Source: Streptomyces triculaminicus | Lineage (GTDB): Bacteria; Actinomycetota; Actinomycetes; Streptomycetales; Streptomycetaceae | DNA length: 64,000 bases | Reading direction: 5' to 3' | Assembly (NCBI RefSeq): GCF_017349075.1 | Contig: NZ_JAFMOF010000001.1 | Location: forward strand, 1,116,001 to 1,180,000 | Shown: piece by piece, positions 19,549 to 28,741 of the stretch | Position numbering within the stretch: position 1 is the first letter of the stretch | Layout: each line of letters starts with the position of its first letter | Notes under the pieces: generated by a model | The model's input: only the letters and a program-made list of their open reading frames with translations | Told to the model about the DNA's origin: nothing | The model's database searches: none | Program-made: the position numbers and the translations under genes

Positions 19549-19855
19549 AGGGGCCACCCTATTGCCTGCCTTGTGGATCACCACGACTCGGGTGCCGCCC
19601 GCTCTTCGTAGGAACCTCTTGATCGGCTCTTGACCGGCCTCGTGGCGCGTCTCCCGGGCGCCCGCGGGCGTCCACGCCCCGGCCGGGGCGAACTCTTTCG
19701 AGTGAGACCGAGGACCTCCTATACCTGATTGCGCCGCACTTACGGACGGAAAAGGCTGGATCTTGCGCCCAACGCCAACCGTTCGGCGGTAGGAAGGAGG
19801 CTGCCAGCACGGTTGAGGTGCGTGGACGCGCACACGGCGGAGAGGGAGTGCAGGC
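19549..19855. other. divergent intergenic region purD / SLATT gene
   Basis: These 307 bp separate purD (minus) from the SLATT gene (plus). They must contain both promoters. TATACC at 19719-19724 is a possible plus-strand -10 element without a clear -35, and AAGGAGG occurs at 19794-19800. No ORF, RNA structure or repeat could be supported. Confidence 0.4.
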
Positions 19856-20587
19856 GTGAGCCAGCCTGAGATGCAGCCCGAGGGGCTCCCGCGGGAGCAG
19901 GACGGGAAGCACCGGGGCGACCTGCGCGGCCGGACCTTCCCGCTCGGGGACTGGGGAGAGCCCGCCGAGCGGCTGGACGAGCTGTACAGATGGGTCGAGG
20001 GCGGCGCCCTCAATCTCGCCGACTGGTACCTGACCGACCGCGCCTGGAAGCGCCGCTGGGCGCGCGGGCTGCGCCTGGCGGCGGCCTCCTGCGCCCTGGT
20101 GGGGGCCGCGCTGCCGCTGCTGGAGCTGACGAAGGTGCTGCGCACGGGCTCGGCCTGGGCGTTCCTGGCGCTGCTGGGCGCGGTGGCCTGCGTGGCCTGC
20201 GACCGCTACTTCGGCCTGACGTCCGGCTGGATGCGGGCGGTGGCCACGGCGCAGGCGGTGCAGCGGCGGCTGGAGGTGCTGCAGTTCGACTGGGCGTCGG
20301 AGTGCGTGCGCGAGGTGCTCGGCCCGACCGAGGGCACGGCCAGCGAGGCCGCCGAGCGCTGCCTGACCGTGCTGCGGCGCTTCTCGGAGGACGTCTCCGA
20401 GCTCGTACGGGCCGAGACGGCGGACTGGATGGTGGAGTTCCGGGCGGGCCCGGCGCCGCTGCTGACGCAGTCGCTCGTGGCGTGGGGCCCGCGGGGCGAG
20501 GGAAACGGGCCCGTGGGGCGGTTCCCGATGCCGCCGCACACGCGGCCGAACATGCCCCGGCAGCGGCCGCCGGAGTCGCCGCGCTAG
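19856..20587 (+). CDS. SLATT-like two-TM domain protein
   Basis: This 243-aa protein starts at a GTG 7 bp after GAGAGGGAG. A cytoplasmic segment [21 protein letters not shown] precedes two adjacent membrane helices (about residues 70-90, [20 protein letters not shown], and 98-118, [20 protein letters not shown]), then a helical region and a proline-rich tail. This arrangement of a short helix, a hairpin of two TM segments and an amphipathic helix matches SLATT domains, which act as pore-like effectors next to nucleotide-sensing proteins in some defence systems. Here no SMODS, SLOG, nuclease or TIR neighbour is present, so a defence role is not supported. Family assignment is by pattern only. 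Confidence 0.55.
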   Translation: MSQPEMQPEGLPREQDGKHRGDLRGRTFPLGDWGEPAERLDELYRWVEGGALNLADWYLTDRAWKRRWARGLRLAAASCALVGAALPLLELTKVLRTGSAWAFLALLGAVACVACDRYFGLTSGWMRAVATAQAVQRRLEVLQFDWASECVREVLGPTEGTASEAAERCLTVLRRFSEDVSELVRAETADWMVEFRAGPAPLLTQSLVAWGPRGEGNGPVGRFPMPPHTRPNMPRQRPPESPR

Positions 20588-20668
20588 GACACGCCCCGGG
20601 CGCTCCCGGTGCCGTACGGCCGTGGCCGCCGTCCGGCACCGGGGGCGCCCGTCGGCTGGAGGCGCCCG

Positions 20669-21319
20669 TCAGCTGAAGACGATCATCGATCCCTGGCCCA
20701 GGCTGCGCGTCGCCGCCGCGTGCAGGCCCAGCCACACATGGCGTTCCCGGGCGAAGGGGCTGTCGTCGTGCGGGCCGGGGGCCGCGCGCTCCTCGAGGGT
20801 GGTCGGGTGGTCCGGAGCGGCGGGCGCGGCGGGCGGGTTGGCCGGGTCGATGCCCAGGACGGGCGCCACGGCGAGGAGTTCGCGCAGCAGTCCGTGGCTG
20901 GAGCCCAAGGGGCCGCCGCCCTCGAGGAGTTCGTCGTTGTACAGCGGATGCGCGAAGTCCACGGGGACGTACGCCCCGGCGTGGTCGTAGTGCCACACGA
21001 GGTGCGACTGCTGGGCGGTGCTCTCGAACATCTCCAGCAACTGCTCGTAGTCCCCGCCGAGTTCATCCACGGGGGTGACGGCAAGGCCGCACAGGTTGAG
21101 CAGGTGGGCGCGGCGCAGGAAGTGCAGCGCGTCGTAGTCGAAGCCCGCGACCGGGGCCACGTCGCCGGAGAGGCCCGGCATGTAGCCGAAGACGGGCACG
21201 GGAGGCAGTCCGGCCTCGCCGAGGGCCTTGTCGTACGCGGCGATCTCCTCGGCGAAGGGGTTGTCGGGGCTGTGGCACAGCACGTCGACAAGGGGCACTA
21301 GCCAGAGGTCACAGGCCAC
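20669..21319 (-). CDS. conserved hypothetical protein (function unknown)
   Basis: This is a 216-aa soluble protein that I do not recognise. The GTG at 21319 gives MACDLWLVPLVDVLCHSPDN. The first 130 residues look like a folded domain with FGYMPGLSGDVAPVAGFDYD and SHLVWHYDHAGAYVPVDFAHPL, containing several conserved-looking His, Asp and Trp residues. A Pro/Ala-rich linker (about residues 155-175) leads to RERHVWLGLHAAATRSLGQG. No membrane segment or signal peptide is seen. It is convergent with the SLATT gene. The final residues SMIVFS end at 20669. Confidence 0.6.
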   Translation of the reverse strand: MACDLWLVPLVDVLCHSPDNPFAEEIAAYDKALGEAGLPPVPVFGYMPGLSGDVAPVAGFDYDALHFLRRAHLLNLCGLAVTPVDELGGDYEQLLEMFESTAQQSHLVWHYDHAGAYVPVDFAHPLYNDELLEGGGPLGSSHGLLRELLAVAPVLGIDPANPPAAPAAPDHPTTLEERAAPGPHDDSPFARERHVWLGLHAAATRSLGQGSMIVFS

Positions 21320-21471
21320 GTGAACTCACTCTCGTTTTCGCGTTCGTGCGATGGTCGGGGCATGCGATGGTCGGGCCAGAGTAGTGCCGCTCAGCCGGTT
21401 GTCACACAGGGCCGACGCAGATGGAATCGCGCACTCCGCACGGCCGTGGACGCCTCCCGCCACCGCCCGCG

Positions 21472-23943
21472 TCAGCGGCCCGCCCGCACGTCCCACACCC
21501 ACACGTCGGCCGCCCGCTTCGGCTGCCGGCCCGCGAGGGCGGTGACCGCCGTGCGCAGCGCCTCGTCGTTGTCCTGACCGGCCAGGACGAGCACGTCGGC
21601 GCGCCAGAAGTCGAGGTCCCAGCCGAACTCGCGGCGCTGCTGGGGGCTGATCACCGGCACCCTGCCCGTCTCGCGGACCTTGCGCAGCAGCTCGGACGTG
21701 GGGCGCGGCTGCGGCCCGTAGATGCCGATGCGCTCCGGGCCCCAGGGGCCGTTGAAGTAGCCGCCGGGGATGCGGAAGCCGAGGCCGGCGTCGATCTGCC
21801 AGCCCAGTGCGGTGGTGTCGGCCGGGGAGGGGACCGGTACGGGCACCAGGGAGCGGCCGGGGCGTACGTACTCCCGCCAGGTGCCGTCGGAGACGAAGGC
21901 GGGCACGGGGGCGCGCTCGACGGTGCGGTACGGCGTGGGGAACAGCGGCAGCACGGCCACGACGAGCGCGGCCGCGCCGAGGATCCGGCGGGAGCTCTCG
22001 CGCTCGCTGCGGACGCGCCGTTGGACCAGCCGGTCGCAGCCGAGGGCCAGCAGGATGCCGAGGGCCGGGACGCAGACCATGGCCATCCGGGACTCGATGA
22101 CCGACTCGAAGACGGGCAGCGGCGCCACCACCCGCCACGGTCCCGGCAGGGTCTTGCCGGTGCCGGGCAGCGGGATGTTCTGGCCCAGGGAGAGCACGGC
22201 GGCGGCCAGCGCGGTGAACCCCAGGGCGCGCACGCGCGGCTGGTCGCGCAGGTGGACGACGAGGGCGACGGCGAGGACGACGAGCGGCCAGCCGAAGAAG
22301 GCGTTCTCCTCGGTCCGGTTGAGCGACAGCGAGGCCGCGACGTGCTCGTCGCCGGCCAGCGAGCGGGTGGCGAACTCCAGCAGCGCCATGGGGTGGTTGC
22401 CGACCTGCCCGTGCAGCACGCTGCGATAGCTCTGCGGGCCGAAGAACTGCCAGGCCAGCGGCACCATCACCAGCGGCACGGCCACCAGAGCCGCGATGCC
22501 CAGGCCGCGCAGCAGGGGCGGGGCGACGGCCTTGGCCACGTCCGGGGAGGCGACCGCGTAGCCGAAGGCGAACAGGAGCATGCCCGTGACGGCCAGCAGC
22601 AGCGCCTCCTCACCGAGGAAGACCTGGTAGGCGAGGAAGAGGCCGAGGACGACGGCGTCCCGGGTGGGCCGCCTGCCCTCGCACAGCCGCAGCGCCCGGT
22701 CGATGATCAGCGGCATCATGAAGAGCACCGCGAAGTTGGGGTGCGCGGTGCCGTGGGAGATCATCGGCGGCGCGAAGGCGCAGAACCCGCCGCCCAGCGC
22801 GGCCGCCCAGCGGGAGCGCACGAAGCGCCGGGCGATGAGCCAGTACCAGGAGCAGGCGGTCGCGGTCAGCCCGCCGGTGAGCACGACGGCCCAGGTGACG
22901 TGGGCGCCGAGGGCGAGGGTGAGGGGCGCCAGCGGTACGGACAGGCCCAGCATGGCGGTGTTCGCCATGAGGTTCACCCCGAGCGGGGCGTTCTGCAGGT
23001 CGGTGAAGAGCGGGTTCCGCAGGTGGGCGACGTTGTCGGCGGTGACCGCGAAGAACCATTCCCACTGCTGCTGGTCGGAGCCCGAGTCGGCGAGATAGGC
23101 GCCGCCGAGGCCGCCCCACAGGCCCCCGTAGAGGAAGAAGGCGAGGACCAGGAAGATCGCGGGTATGGCTATCTGCTCCGGCCGCACCGCGCGCCAGCGC
23201 AGCCGCACGAGGTCCGCCAGGACGGTGGGATAGGCGAACGGACGGACCTTGGAACCGGGCTGATGGGCCCAACGGACGGGCACTTCGGCGACCTCCCAGG
23301 CCATCTGGTGGAAGAAGCGCAGGATTTCGACGTCGTAGCTCCAGCCGTCGAGCCGCGAGCCCTCGAAGGCCGTGCGGACCTTGTCGCCGTCGAAGAGCTT
23401 GAAGCCGCACTGGGTGTCCCGTATGCCCGGCACGGCGGCCGCGCGTATCAGCCCGGAGCCGAGCCGCCCCATGACCTCCCGCACGAGGTTCTGGCGTACG
23501 GCGATCCGCGATTCCGGCAGCGCCCGGGAGCCGACGGCGGCGGCCACGCCCTCGTCCAGCCGTCTTTGGAGCGGGGTCAGTTCCTCGATGGGGGTGGCCA
23601 GGTCGGCGTCGGTGACCAGGACCCGGCGGCCGCGCGAGGCGAGCACTCCGGTGCGTACGGCGTGCCCCTTGCCGCGGTTGGCGGGGGTGCGCAGCAGCCG
23701 GACGCGGGGCTCCTCGGCGGCGGCGGCCTCGGCGACGGCGGCCGTGCCGTCGGCCGAGCCGTCGTCGACGACGATCAGCTCCCAGCTCAGGGGTTCGAGG
23801 CTCTCGAGGTGGGCGCGCACCGCGGTGAGCGTCGGGGCGAGCCGGTTCTCCTCGTTGTACGCGGGGATGACCACCGTCAGATCGACGGCTGCCTCAGCCG
23901 CCGTTTCGGAGGGATCCGACGGCTGGGCCGGTGCCGGCTTCAT
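21472..23943 (-). CDS. GT2 glycosyltransferase (dolichyl-phosphate glucosyltransferase-like) fused to polytopic membrane domain
   Basis: This 823-aa protein has an N-terminal GT2 domain (residues 20-250): VVIPAYNEENRLAPTL, IVVDDGSADGT, the metal-binding DxD in VTDADLATP, and GFKLFDGDKVRTAF, as in Alg5-type transferases that load glucose onto polyprenyl phosphate. The remaining 570 residues contain at least ten membrane helices and resemble GT-C enzymes. The two parts together could make a polyprenyl-phosphate sugar donor and use it on the outer face of the membrane; this is inference. The C-terminal end is extracytoplasmic-like. It follows the GntR gene after 45 bp in the same direction. Confidence 0.8.
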   Translation of the reverse strand: MKPAPAQPSDPSETAAEAAVDLTVVIPAYNEENRLAPTLTAVRAHLESLEPLSWELIVVDDGSADGTAAVAEAAAAEEPRVRLLRTPANRGKGHAVRTGVLASRGRRVLVTDADLATPIEELTPLQRRLDEGVAAAVGSRALPESRIAVRQNLVREVMGRLGSGLIRAAAVPGIRDTQCGFKLFDGDKVRTAFEGSRLDGWSYDVEILRFFHQMAWEVAEVPVRWAHQPGSKVRPFAYPTVLADLVRLRWRAVRPEQIAIPAIFLVLAFFLYGGLWGGLGGAYLADSGSDQQQWEWFFAVTADNVAHLRNPLFTDLQNAPLGVNLMANTAMLGLSVPLAPLTLALGAHVTWAVVLTGGLTATACSWYWLIARRFVRSRWAAALGGGFCAFAPPMISHGTAHPNFAVLFMMPLIIDRALRLCEGRRPTRDAVVLGLFLAYQVFLGEEALLLAVTGMLLFAFGYAVASPDVAKAVAPPLLRGLGIAALVAVPLVMVPLAWQFFGPQSYRSVLHGQVGNHPMALLEFATRSLAGDEHVAASLSLNRTEENAFFGWPLVVLAVALVVHLRDQPRVRALGFTALAAAVLSLGQNIPLPGTGKTLPGPWRVVAPLPVFESVIESRMAMVCVPALGILLALGCDRLVQRRVRSERESSRRILGAAALVVAVLPLFPTPYRTVERAPVPAFVSDGTWREYVRPGRSLVPVPVPSPADTTALGWQIDAGLGFRIPGGYFNGPWGPERIGIYGPQPRPTSELLRKVRETGRVPVISPQQRREFGWDLDFWRADVLVLAGQDNDEALRTAVTALAGRQPKRAADVWVWDVRAGR

Positions 23944-23988
23944 GGCGAATCACATTCCGTTTGTCGACGACGGCGAGCGACATCGACC

Positions 23989-24684
23989 TTATGTGGTCGG
24001 ATTCCGATCGGGTCGAGGGGTCAAGCCGTCGATCAACGCCAGCGAGTGGTGGTTGTACGCCACGACGATCCGCTGCGCGCGGACCACGTCCTGGCACGCC
24101 ACCGCCTCCACCAGGTCGGCGTGGCCGTGCCACAGCCGACCCCGCAGGTCCCCCAGGCCCCGCAGCAGCGGCACCGTGAAGATCCAGCTCTGCACCCGGA
24201 CCCGGTCCAGGAAATCCGATATGTAAGGGTTACCCACCAGCCCGGCCATCTCACGCCAGAAGCGCAGGTCGTAGCCGATGAGGATGTCGAGGTCGCCCGC
24301 CAGCGCGGCCCGTCCGGCCTCCTCCGCGCGCCGCCGCACGGAGGCCAGCGCCTGCGGCGTCGCGGCCTGCAGCGCACGCTCGGCGGAGCGGCGGAACATG
24401 CCCTCGACGATCAGCGTGCGGGCCTCGATCATGTCGCGGAAGTCGGCGTAGGAGAACTCCCGCACCCGGTAACCGCGGTGCAGCTCCACGTCGAGCAGCC
24501 CCTGCGAGCACAGGTCGAGCAGCGCCTCGCGGACGGGCGTCGCCGAGACGCCGTACTGCTCGGCGATCTCCTTGACGGTGAACTGCCGGCCCGCCGGGAG
24601 CCGCCCGGCGATCACCTCGTCGCGCAACGCCTCGGCGATCTGTGAGCGCAGCGTGGTGCGCTTGACAGTCTCGCTGCCGGGCAT
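23989..24684 (-). CDS. GntR family transcriptional regulator, FadR subfamily
   Basis: This 231-aa regulator has a winged helix in residues 10-75 (QIAEALRDEVIAGRLPAGRQFTV region, then EIAEQYGVSATPVREALLDL) and an all-helical FCD ligand domain with MIEARTLIVEGM, YDLRFWREMAGLVGNP, and metal-type His in HGHADLVEAV. FadR-type FCD domains bind carboxylic acids, often with zinc. The class III aminotransferase upstream in the same orientation is a plausible target, so control of an amino-acid catabolic gene is inferred. Confidence 0.9.
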   Translation of the reverse strand: MPGSETVKRTTLRSQIAEALRDEVIAGRLPAGRQFTVKEIAEQYGVSATPVREALLDLCSQGLLDVELHRGYRVREFSYADFRDMIEARTLIVEGMFRRSAERALQAATPQALASVRRRAEEAGRAALAGDLDILIGYDLRFWREMAGLVGNPYISDFLDRVRVQSWIFTVPLLRGLGDLRGRLWHGHADLVEAVACQDVVRAQRIVVAYNHHSLALIDGLTPRPDRNPTT

Positions 24685-24740
24685 GGGTCTCCGTCTCCGC
24701 TTTTTTCCGATGTCCCCTGGCCGCCGCGCTTGACATGCGA

Positions 24741-24770
24741 ACGGCCCCCGCCACGATATGCGAGGGCCGT
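24741..24770 (-). terminator. possible terminator between aminotransferase and GntR gene
   Basis: ACGGCCC and GGGCCGT are separated by 16 nt in the 207-bp gap between two minus-strand genes. The stem is short, so the call is tentative. Confidence 0.35.
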
Positions 24771-24891
24771 CACGGGCGATATGGCCGTGAGCACGGGAAG
24801 GGCGAACGCTACCGGATCGCCGGGCTGGGCGGTACGGGTGGGTACGGGCGGTTCGGTCCCCCGGGCCGTGCCGCCGGGGCGGCGGGGGCCG

Positions 24892-26247
24892 TCAGACCGT
24901 GTACCGGTCCGCCACCGTCAGCGCCTCGTCCAGGGCCGCCAGGCCCTCCTTGGCCTCCGACGCGGTGACGGTGCACGGCGGAACGGCGTGGGTGCGGTTC
25001 ATGTTCACGAACGGCCACAGGCCGGCCGCCTTGCACGCCGCGGTGAAGGCGGCCATGGGGGCGTTCGCCTCGCCCGTCGCCGCGTACGGCACCAGCGGCT
25101 CGCGGGTGGCGCGGTCGCGGACGAGCTCCACCGCCCAGAACGCGCCGAGGCCGCGCACCTCGCCCACCGAGGGATGGCGCTCGGCCAGTTCGCGCAGGCC
25201 GGGGCCGAGGACGTCCTCGCCGATGCGCGCGGCGTTCTCCACGATGCCCTCCTCGGCCATCGCGTCGATCGTCGCCACGGCGGAGGCGCAGGCGAGCGGG
25301 TGCCCGGAGTAGGTGAGCCCGCCCGGGTAGGGCCGCGTCTCGAAGGTGGCGGCGATCTCGGCGGAGATGGCGACGCCGCCGAGCGGCACATAGCCGGAGT
25401 TGACCCCCTTGGCGAAGGTCAGCAGGTCGGGGGTGACGCCGAAGTGGTCGGCGGCGAACCACCGGCCCGTACGCCCGAAGCCGGCCATGACCTCGTCGAG
25501 GACGAGGACGATGCCGTACCGGTCGCAGAGCGCGCGGACGCCCGGGAGGTAGCCGGGCGGCGGGACCATGATCCCGGCGGTTCCCGGCACGGTCTCCAGG
25601 AGGATCGCGGCGATCGTCGCCGGGCCCTCGAAGGCGATGGTGTCCTCGAGGTGCCGCAGGGCCCGCTCGCACTCCTGCTCCTCGCTCTCCGCGTGGAAGG
25701 GCGAGCGGTAGAGGAAGGGCGCCCAGAAGTGGATCACGCCGGCCGAGCCGGTGTCGGAGGCCCAACGGCGCGGATCCCCGGTGAGGTTGATCGCGGCGGC
25801 CGTCGCTCCGTGGTACGAGCGGTAGGCGCTCAGCACCTTGGGCCGGCCGGTGTGCAGCCGGGCCATCCGGACGGCGTTCTCCACCGCCTCGGCGCCGCCG
25901 TTGGTGAAGAAGATCTTGTCCAGGTCGCCGGGCGTCCGCTCGGCGACCAGCCGCGCGGCCTCGGACCGCACATCGACGGCGAAGCCGGGCGCGATGGTGC
26001 ACAGCCGGGCGGCCTGCTCCTGGATCGCGGCGACGACCTTGGGGTGCTGGTGGCCGATGTTGGTGTTGACCAGCTGCGAGGAGAAGTCGAGATAGCGGTT
26101 GCCGTCGTAGTCCCAGAAGTACGAGCCCTCGGCGCCGGCCACGGCCAGCGGGTCGATGAGCCCCTGGGCGGACCAGGAGTGGAAGACGTGCGCGCGGTCG
26201 GCCGCCTTCACGGCGGCGCCACGGGCGGGATCGGGCTGCGTGCTCAC
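24892..26247 (-). CDS. class III aminotransferase (omega-amino acid:pyruvate type)
   Basis: This 451-aa PLP enzyme shows fold type I signatures: [38 protein letters not shown] (phosphate-binding GG), [30 protein letters not shown] with the cofactor-ring Asp, and the Schiff-base lysine in [15 protein letters not shown]. The remaining length and the C-terminal small domain are normal for the family. Such enzymes transfer amino groups from beta-alanine, GABA or taurine-like substrates to pyruvate or 2-oxoglutarate. The specificity is not readable. A FadR-type regulator follows downstream. Confidence 0.88.
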   Translation of the reverse strand: MSTQPDPARGAAVKAADRAHVFHSWSAQGLIDPLAVAGAEGSYFWDYDGNRYLDFSSQLVNTNIGHQHPKVVAAIQEQAARLCTIAPGFAVDVRSEAARLVAERTPGDLDKIFFTNGGAEAVENAVRMARLHTGRPKVLSAYRSYHGATAAAINLTGDPRRWASDTGSAGVIHFWAPFLYRSPFHAESEEQECERALRHLEDTIAFEGPATIAAILLETVPGTAGIMVPPPGYLPGVRALCDRYGIVLVLDEVMAGFGRTGRWFAADHFGVTPDLLTFAKGVNSGYVPLGGVAISAEIAATFETRPYPGGLTYSGHPLACASAVATIDAMAEEGIVENAARIGEDVLGPGLRELAERHPSVGEVRGLGAFWAVELVRDRATREPLVPYAATGEANAPMAAFTAACKAAGLWPFVNMNRTHAVPPCTVTASEAKEGLAALDEALTVADRYTV

Positions 26248-26584
26248 GGGCGTGACCTCTGATCGGGAGTGCGGGAGGAAAGAGGCGTGGGCTGTGCGGC
26301 CCCGAGCCTACGAAAGCCCCGCCCGGGCCGGTACCGGCACTGTGTCGCACCGCTCGCCGCGCACGCGGACACAATGCCGGGCGCGGACGGTGGGCACGGG
26401 ATCACGCAAATCGCCGTACGAGAAATCCCAATTCGATGGCAATTCGCCTGCTACGGTCCTTTGCGGTTGCAGTTTGGTACCCATTTGTCTTGTGCGCCTG
26501 AGGTCCGCGACCTCGGGCGCACTCGCGTTTTTCACCCCCGGGCGCGCGGAATTCCTCCGCACGCCCCCTCATAAGGAGATCGTC
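26248..26584 (+). other. intergenic region with csp promoter and long 5' leader
   Basis: These 337 bp separate the aminotransferase start (minus) from the cold-shock gene. The right half (26400-26540) is AT-richer and has a likely -10 TACGGT at 26452-26457. This would give a leader of about 125 nt that includes the hairpin at 26492-26522. The left half holds the aminotransferase promoter, where I see no clear hexamers. Confidence 0.45.
26492..26522 (+). promoter_or_regulatory. leader hairpin with T-run before the csp gene (possible attenuator or thermosensor)
   Basis: GTGCGCCTGAGGTC, loop CGC, then GACCTCGGGCGCAC form a 14-bp stem with one T-G pair. It is followed after 5 nt by TTTTT (26528-26532). 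It lies 62 nt upstream of the csp start codon, inside the transcribed leader if the promoter call is right. The shape is that of an intrinsic terminator placed before the gene it would stop. Confidence 0.55.
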
Positions 26585-26788
26585 TTGGCTACCGGCATCG
26601 TGAAGTGGTTCAACTCGGAAAAGGGCTTCGGCTTCATCCAGCAGGACGGCGGCGGCGCCGACGTCTTCGCCCACTACTCCAACATCGTCAGTCAGGGCTA
26701 TCGGGAACTCCAGCAGGGCCAGAAGGTCACGTTCGACATCAGCCAGGGCCAGAAAGGCCCCCAGGCGGAGAACATCCTTCCGGCCTGA
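26585..26788 (+). CDS. cold-shock domain protein (CspA family)
   Basis: This 67-aa single-strand nucleic-acid chaperone is the usual length for Streptomyces Csp proteins. It starts at TTG (26585), chosen because AAGGAG lies 6 nt upstream and the protein then begins [18 protein letters not shown], the universal Csp N-terminus. RNP1 is KGFGFIQ and RNP2 is VFAHYS. The end [11 protein letters not shown] is standard. Low-efficiency TTG initiation plus the structured leader suggests that expression is controlled after transcription starts. Confidence 0.95.
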   Translation: MATGIVKWFNSEKGFGFIQQDGGGADVFAHYSNIVSQGYRELQQGQKVTFDISQGQKGPQAENILPA

Positions 26789-26813
26789 CGCCGGGGCCCG
26801 GGGCCGCCCCGGC

Positions 26814-26834
26814 GGCCCCCCGGAGCCGGGGGCC
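26814..26834 (+). terminator. possible terminator after csp
   Basis: GGCCCCC and GGGGGCC around a 7-nt loop, 26 nt after the csp stop, followed by GGGACC. It is a GC-rich hairpin without a T-run. Confidence 0.4.
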
Positions 26835-26924
26835 GGGACCGCACTTTCGCCGGTGCGGATACCCGGCCCTTTGCCGTGCCGCTATTCTCCCCGCGACGAA
26901 ACATGGGGGAAGGAGGGCACCGGC

Positions 26925-28631
26925 ATGGAAGAACTGTCGCCGGAAGACCCGCGAGAACTCGGCGCCTATCGCCTGCTGGGCAGGCTGGGAGCAGGAGGCA
27001 TGGGCCGGGTCTACCTCGCCCGGTCCGACCGGGGACGCACGGTCGCGGTCAAGCTGGTCCAGCCGGAACTGGCGGGCCAGGAGGAGTTCCGCCGACGCTT
27101 CCGCCAGGAGGTACGGGCCGCCCGGCGGGTCGGCGGCGAGTGGACCGCGCCCGTGCTCGACGCGGACACCGAGGCGGAGATCCCCTGGGTCGCCACCGGC
27201 TACATCGCCGGCCCCTCGCTGCGCCAGGTCGTCGACACCGACTACGGCCCGCTGCCCGAGCGTTCCGTGCGCATCCTCGGCGCCGGGCTCGCGCGCGCCC
27301 TGCAGGCGATCCACGCCGCCGGGATCGTCCACCGCGACCTCAAGCCCTCCAACGTCCTGATCACCCTCGACGGCCCGCGCGTCATCGACTTCGGCATCGC
27401 CCGGGCCCTGGAGACCGTCACCGACGGCGGCCTGACCCGCACCGGGGCGGCCGTCGGCTCGCCCGGCTTCATGTCGCCCGAGCAGGTGCGCGGCGCCCAG
27501 GTCACCCCGGCCAGCGACGTCTTCTGCCTCGGCTCGGTGCTGGCCTACGCGGCCACCGGCACGATGCCGTTCGGCACGGCGGACAGCGGCGTGCACGCGC
27601 TCATGTACCGCATCGCCGAGGAGGAGCCGGACCTCACCGGCGTTCCGGCCACGCTGCGGCCGCTGATCTCCGCGTTCCTGGTCAAGGATCCCGCGCAACG
27701 GCCCACTCCGGACGAGGTCCTCGAGCGCACCGGCGTGGAGGACCTGCTCCCCGACCTGCGGACCGCGGAACCCTGGCTGCCCGGCGGGCTCGTCGCCCAG
27801 CTCGGCCGGCACGCCGTCCAGCTGCTCGACGTCGAGAACCCGGCCCGCCCGGCCGCCGAACCGATACCCCCGGTCGCCTCCGAGGCGCCCACCCGCATCG
27901 AGACGCGGGCCGAACCGCGCGACGCGCGCCCCGCCGAGCCGCCGACCGTCACCGCGGCGCCCGGCGCGGGGCCGCTGCCGCCGCCCGCGCCCGCCGGCTA
28001 CGGCTACCCCGGCCCGTACGGCCCCTCGCCCTACGGCCTTCCCGCACCGCCGCCGCCCCGCTCGAAGGCGCCCTACGTGCTGGCCGCCGTCGTCGCCGTC
28101 TGCCTGCTCGCGGGCGGCGGCACGGTCTTCCTGCTCAACCGCCACACCCAGGACGACGCCCGCTCCCCGGACCCCGCGCCGACGCCCTCCGCCCGCTCGG
28201 CGTCCGGCGCGCCGCAGCCGCCCACGGCCGGGCCGACGACGCCGTCCGCCGGGCCGAGCGCCACGCCGGACTCCGGACCCGCCGCGTTCATCGGCACCTG
28301 GCAGTCGAGCTTCGGCGGCGGCGCGCACGTCAACACCCGGACCATCACCATCACGCGGGGTTCGGTCGTCGACGTCACCATCGACGGCAGCGGCGTCCTC
28401 GACGACGGCACCTCGTACGTCTGCGGCTGGCACACGACCGCCACCGGCGGCGGCACCGGTGGGGCGCCGCTGCACGTCGGTCCCTCCAGCGTCAGCCGGG
28501 CCATGCCCACGTCGGCCTGCCAGCCGGGCTCGTCGTCCGACCTGGTCCTGCTCCCGGACGGCAGGATGCGACGCGACTTCACCGACTCCGGCACCAAGGA
28601 CGCCTCACTCGTCTACCGGAAGATCTCCTGA
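26925..28631 (+). CDS. receptor-like Ser/Thr protein kinase (PknB-like, no PASTA)
   Basis: This is a 568-aa Hanks-type kinase. The ATG at 26925 follows GGAGGG and is preferred over an in-frame ATG at 26853. The kinase domain covers residues 10-270: glycine loop LGRLGAGGMGRVYLA, VAVKLVQ lysine, IVHRDLKPSN, VIDFGIA, and GSPGFMSPEQV. A Pro/Ala-rich juxtamembrane region leads to one membrane helix (about 384-405, YVLAAVVAVCLLAGGGTVFLL). The outer 160 residues contain a Ser/Thr/Pro linker and a domain starting FIGTWQSSFGGG with two Cys (Cys in VCGWH and ACQPG) that may form a disulphide. There are no PASTA repeats, so the ligand is probably not muropeptide. Confidence 0.92.
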   Translation: MEELSPEDPRELGAYRLLGRLGAGGMGRVYLARSDRGRTVAVKLVQPELAGQEEFRRRFRQEVRAARRVGGEWTAPVLDADTEAEIPWVATGYIAGPSLRQVVDTDYGPLPERSVRILGAGLARALQAIHAAGIVHRDLKPSNVLITLDGPRVIDFGIARALETVTDGGLTRTGAAVGSPGFMSPEQVRGAQVTPASDVFCLGSVLAYAATGTMPFGTADSGVHALMYRIAEEEPDLTGVPATLRPLISAFLVKDPAQRPTPDEVLERTGVEDLLPDLRTAEPWLPGGLVAQLGRHAVQLLDVENPARPAAEPIPPVASEAPTRIETRAEPRDARPAEPPTVTAAPGAGPLPPPAPAGYGYPGPYGPSPYGLPAPPPPRSKAPYVLAAVVAVCLLAGGGTVFLLNRHTQDDARSPDPAPTPSARSASGAPQPPTAGPTTPSAGPSATPDSGPAAFIGTWQSSFGGGAHVNTRTITITRGSVVDVTIDGSGVLDDGTSYVCGWHTTATGGGTGGAPLHVGPSSVSRAMPTSACQPGSSSDLVLLPDGRMRRDFTDSGTKDASLVYRKIS

Positions 28632-28656
28632 CCCCGGCCGGGACCGCCCGGACATG

Positions 28657-28693
28657 ACGGCGCCCCGGTGGCCTTGAGCCACCGGGGCGCCGT
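28657..28693. terminator. bidirectional terminator between kinase gene and purA
   Basis: A 16-bp perfect stem, ACGGCGCCCCGGTGGC with loop CTTGA and complement, lies between the two convergent genes, 26 nt after the kinase stop and 49 nt from the purA stop. Confidence 0.8.
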
Positions 28694-28741
28694 GCACGCG
28701 TGCGTGCCGCTCGCGTCGTACCGCTCACGCGGCGGTACCGC

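Noticed and set aside
19856..20587. Anti-phage CBASS-like system
   Set aside because: No cyclase, nuclease or sensor gene is adjacent to the SLATT-like gene.
21421..24645. 1074-codon plus-strand open frame
   Set aside because: Runs antisense through the glycosyltransferase and GntR genes, both supported by motifs. Composition is that of a shadow frame.
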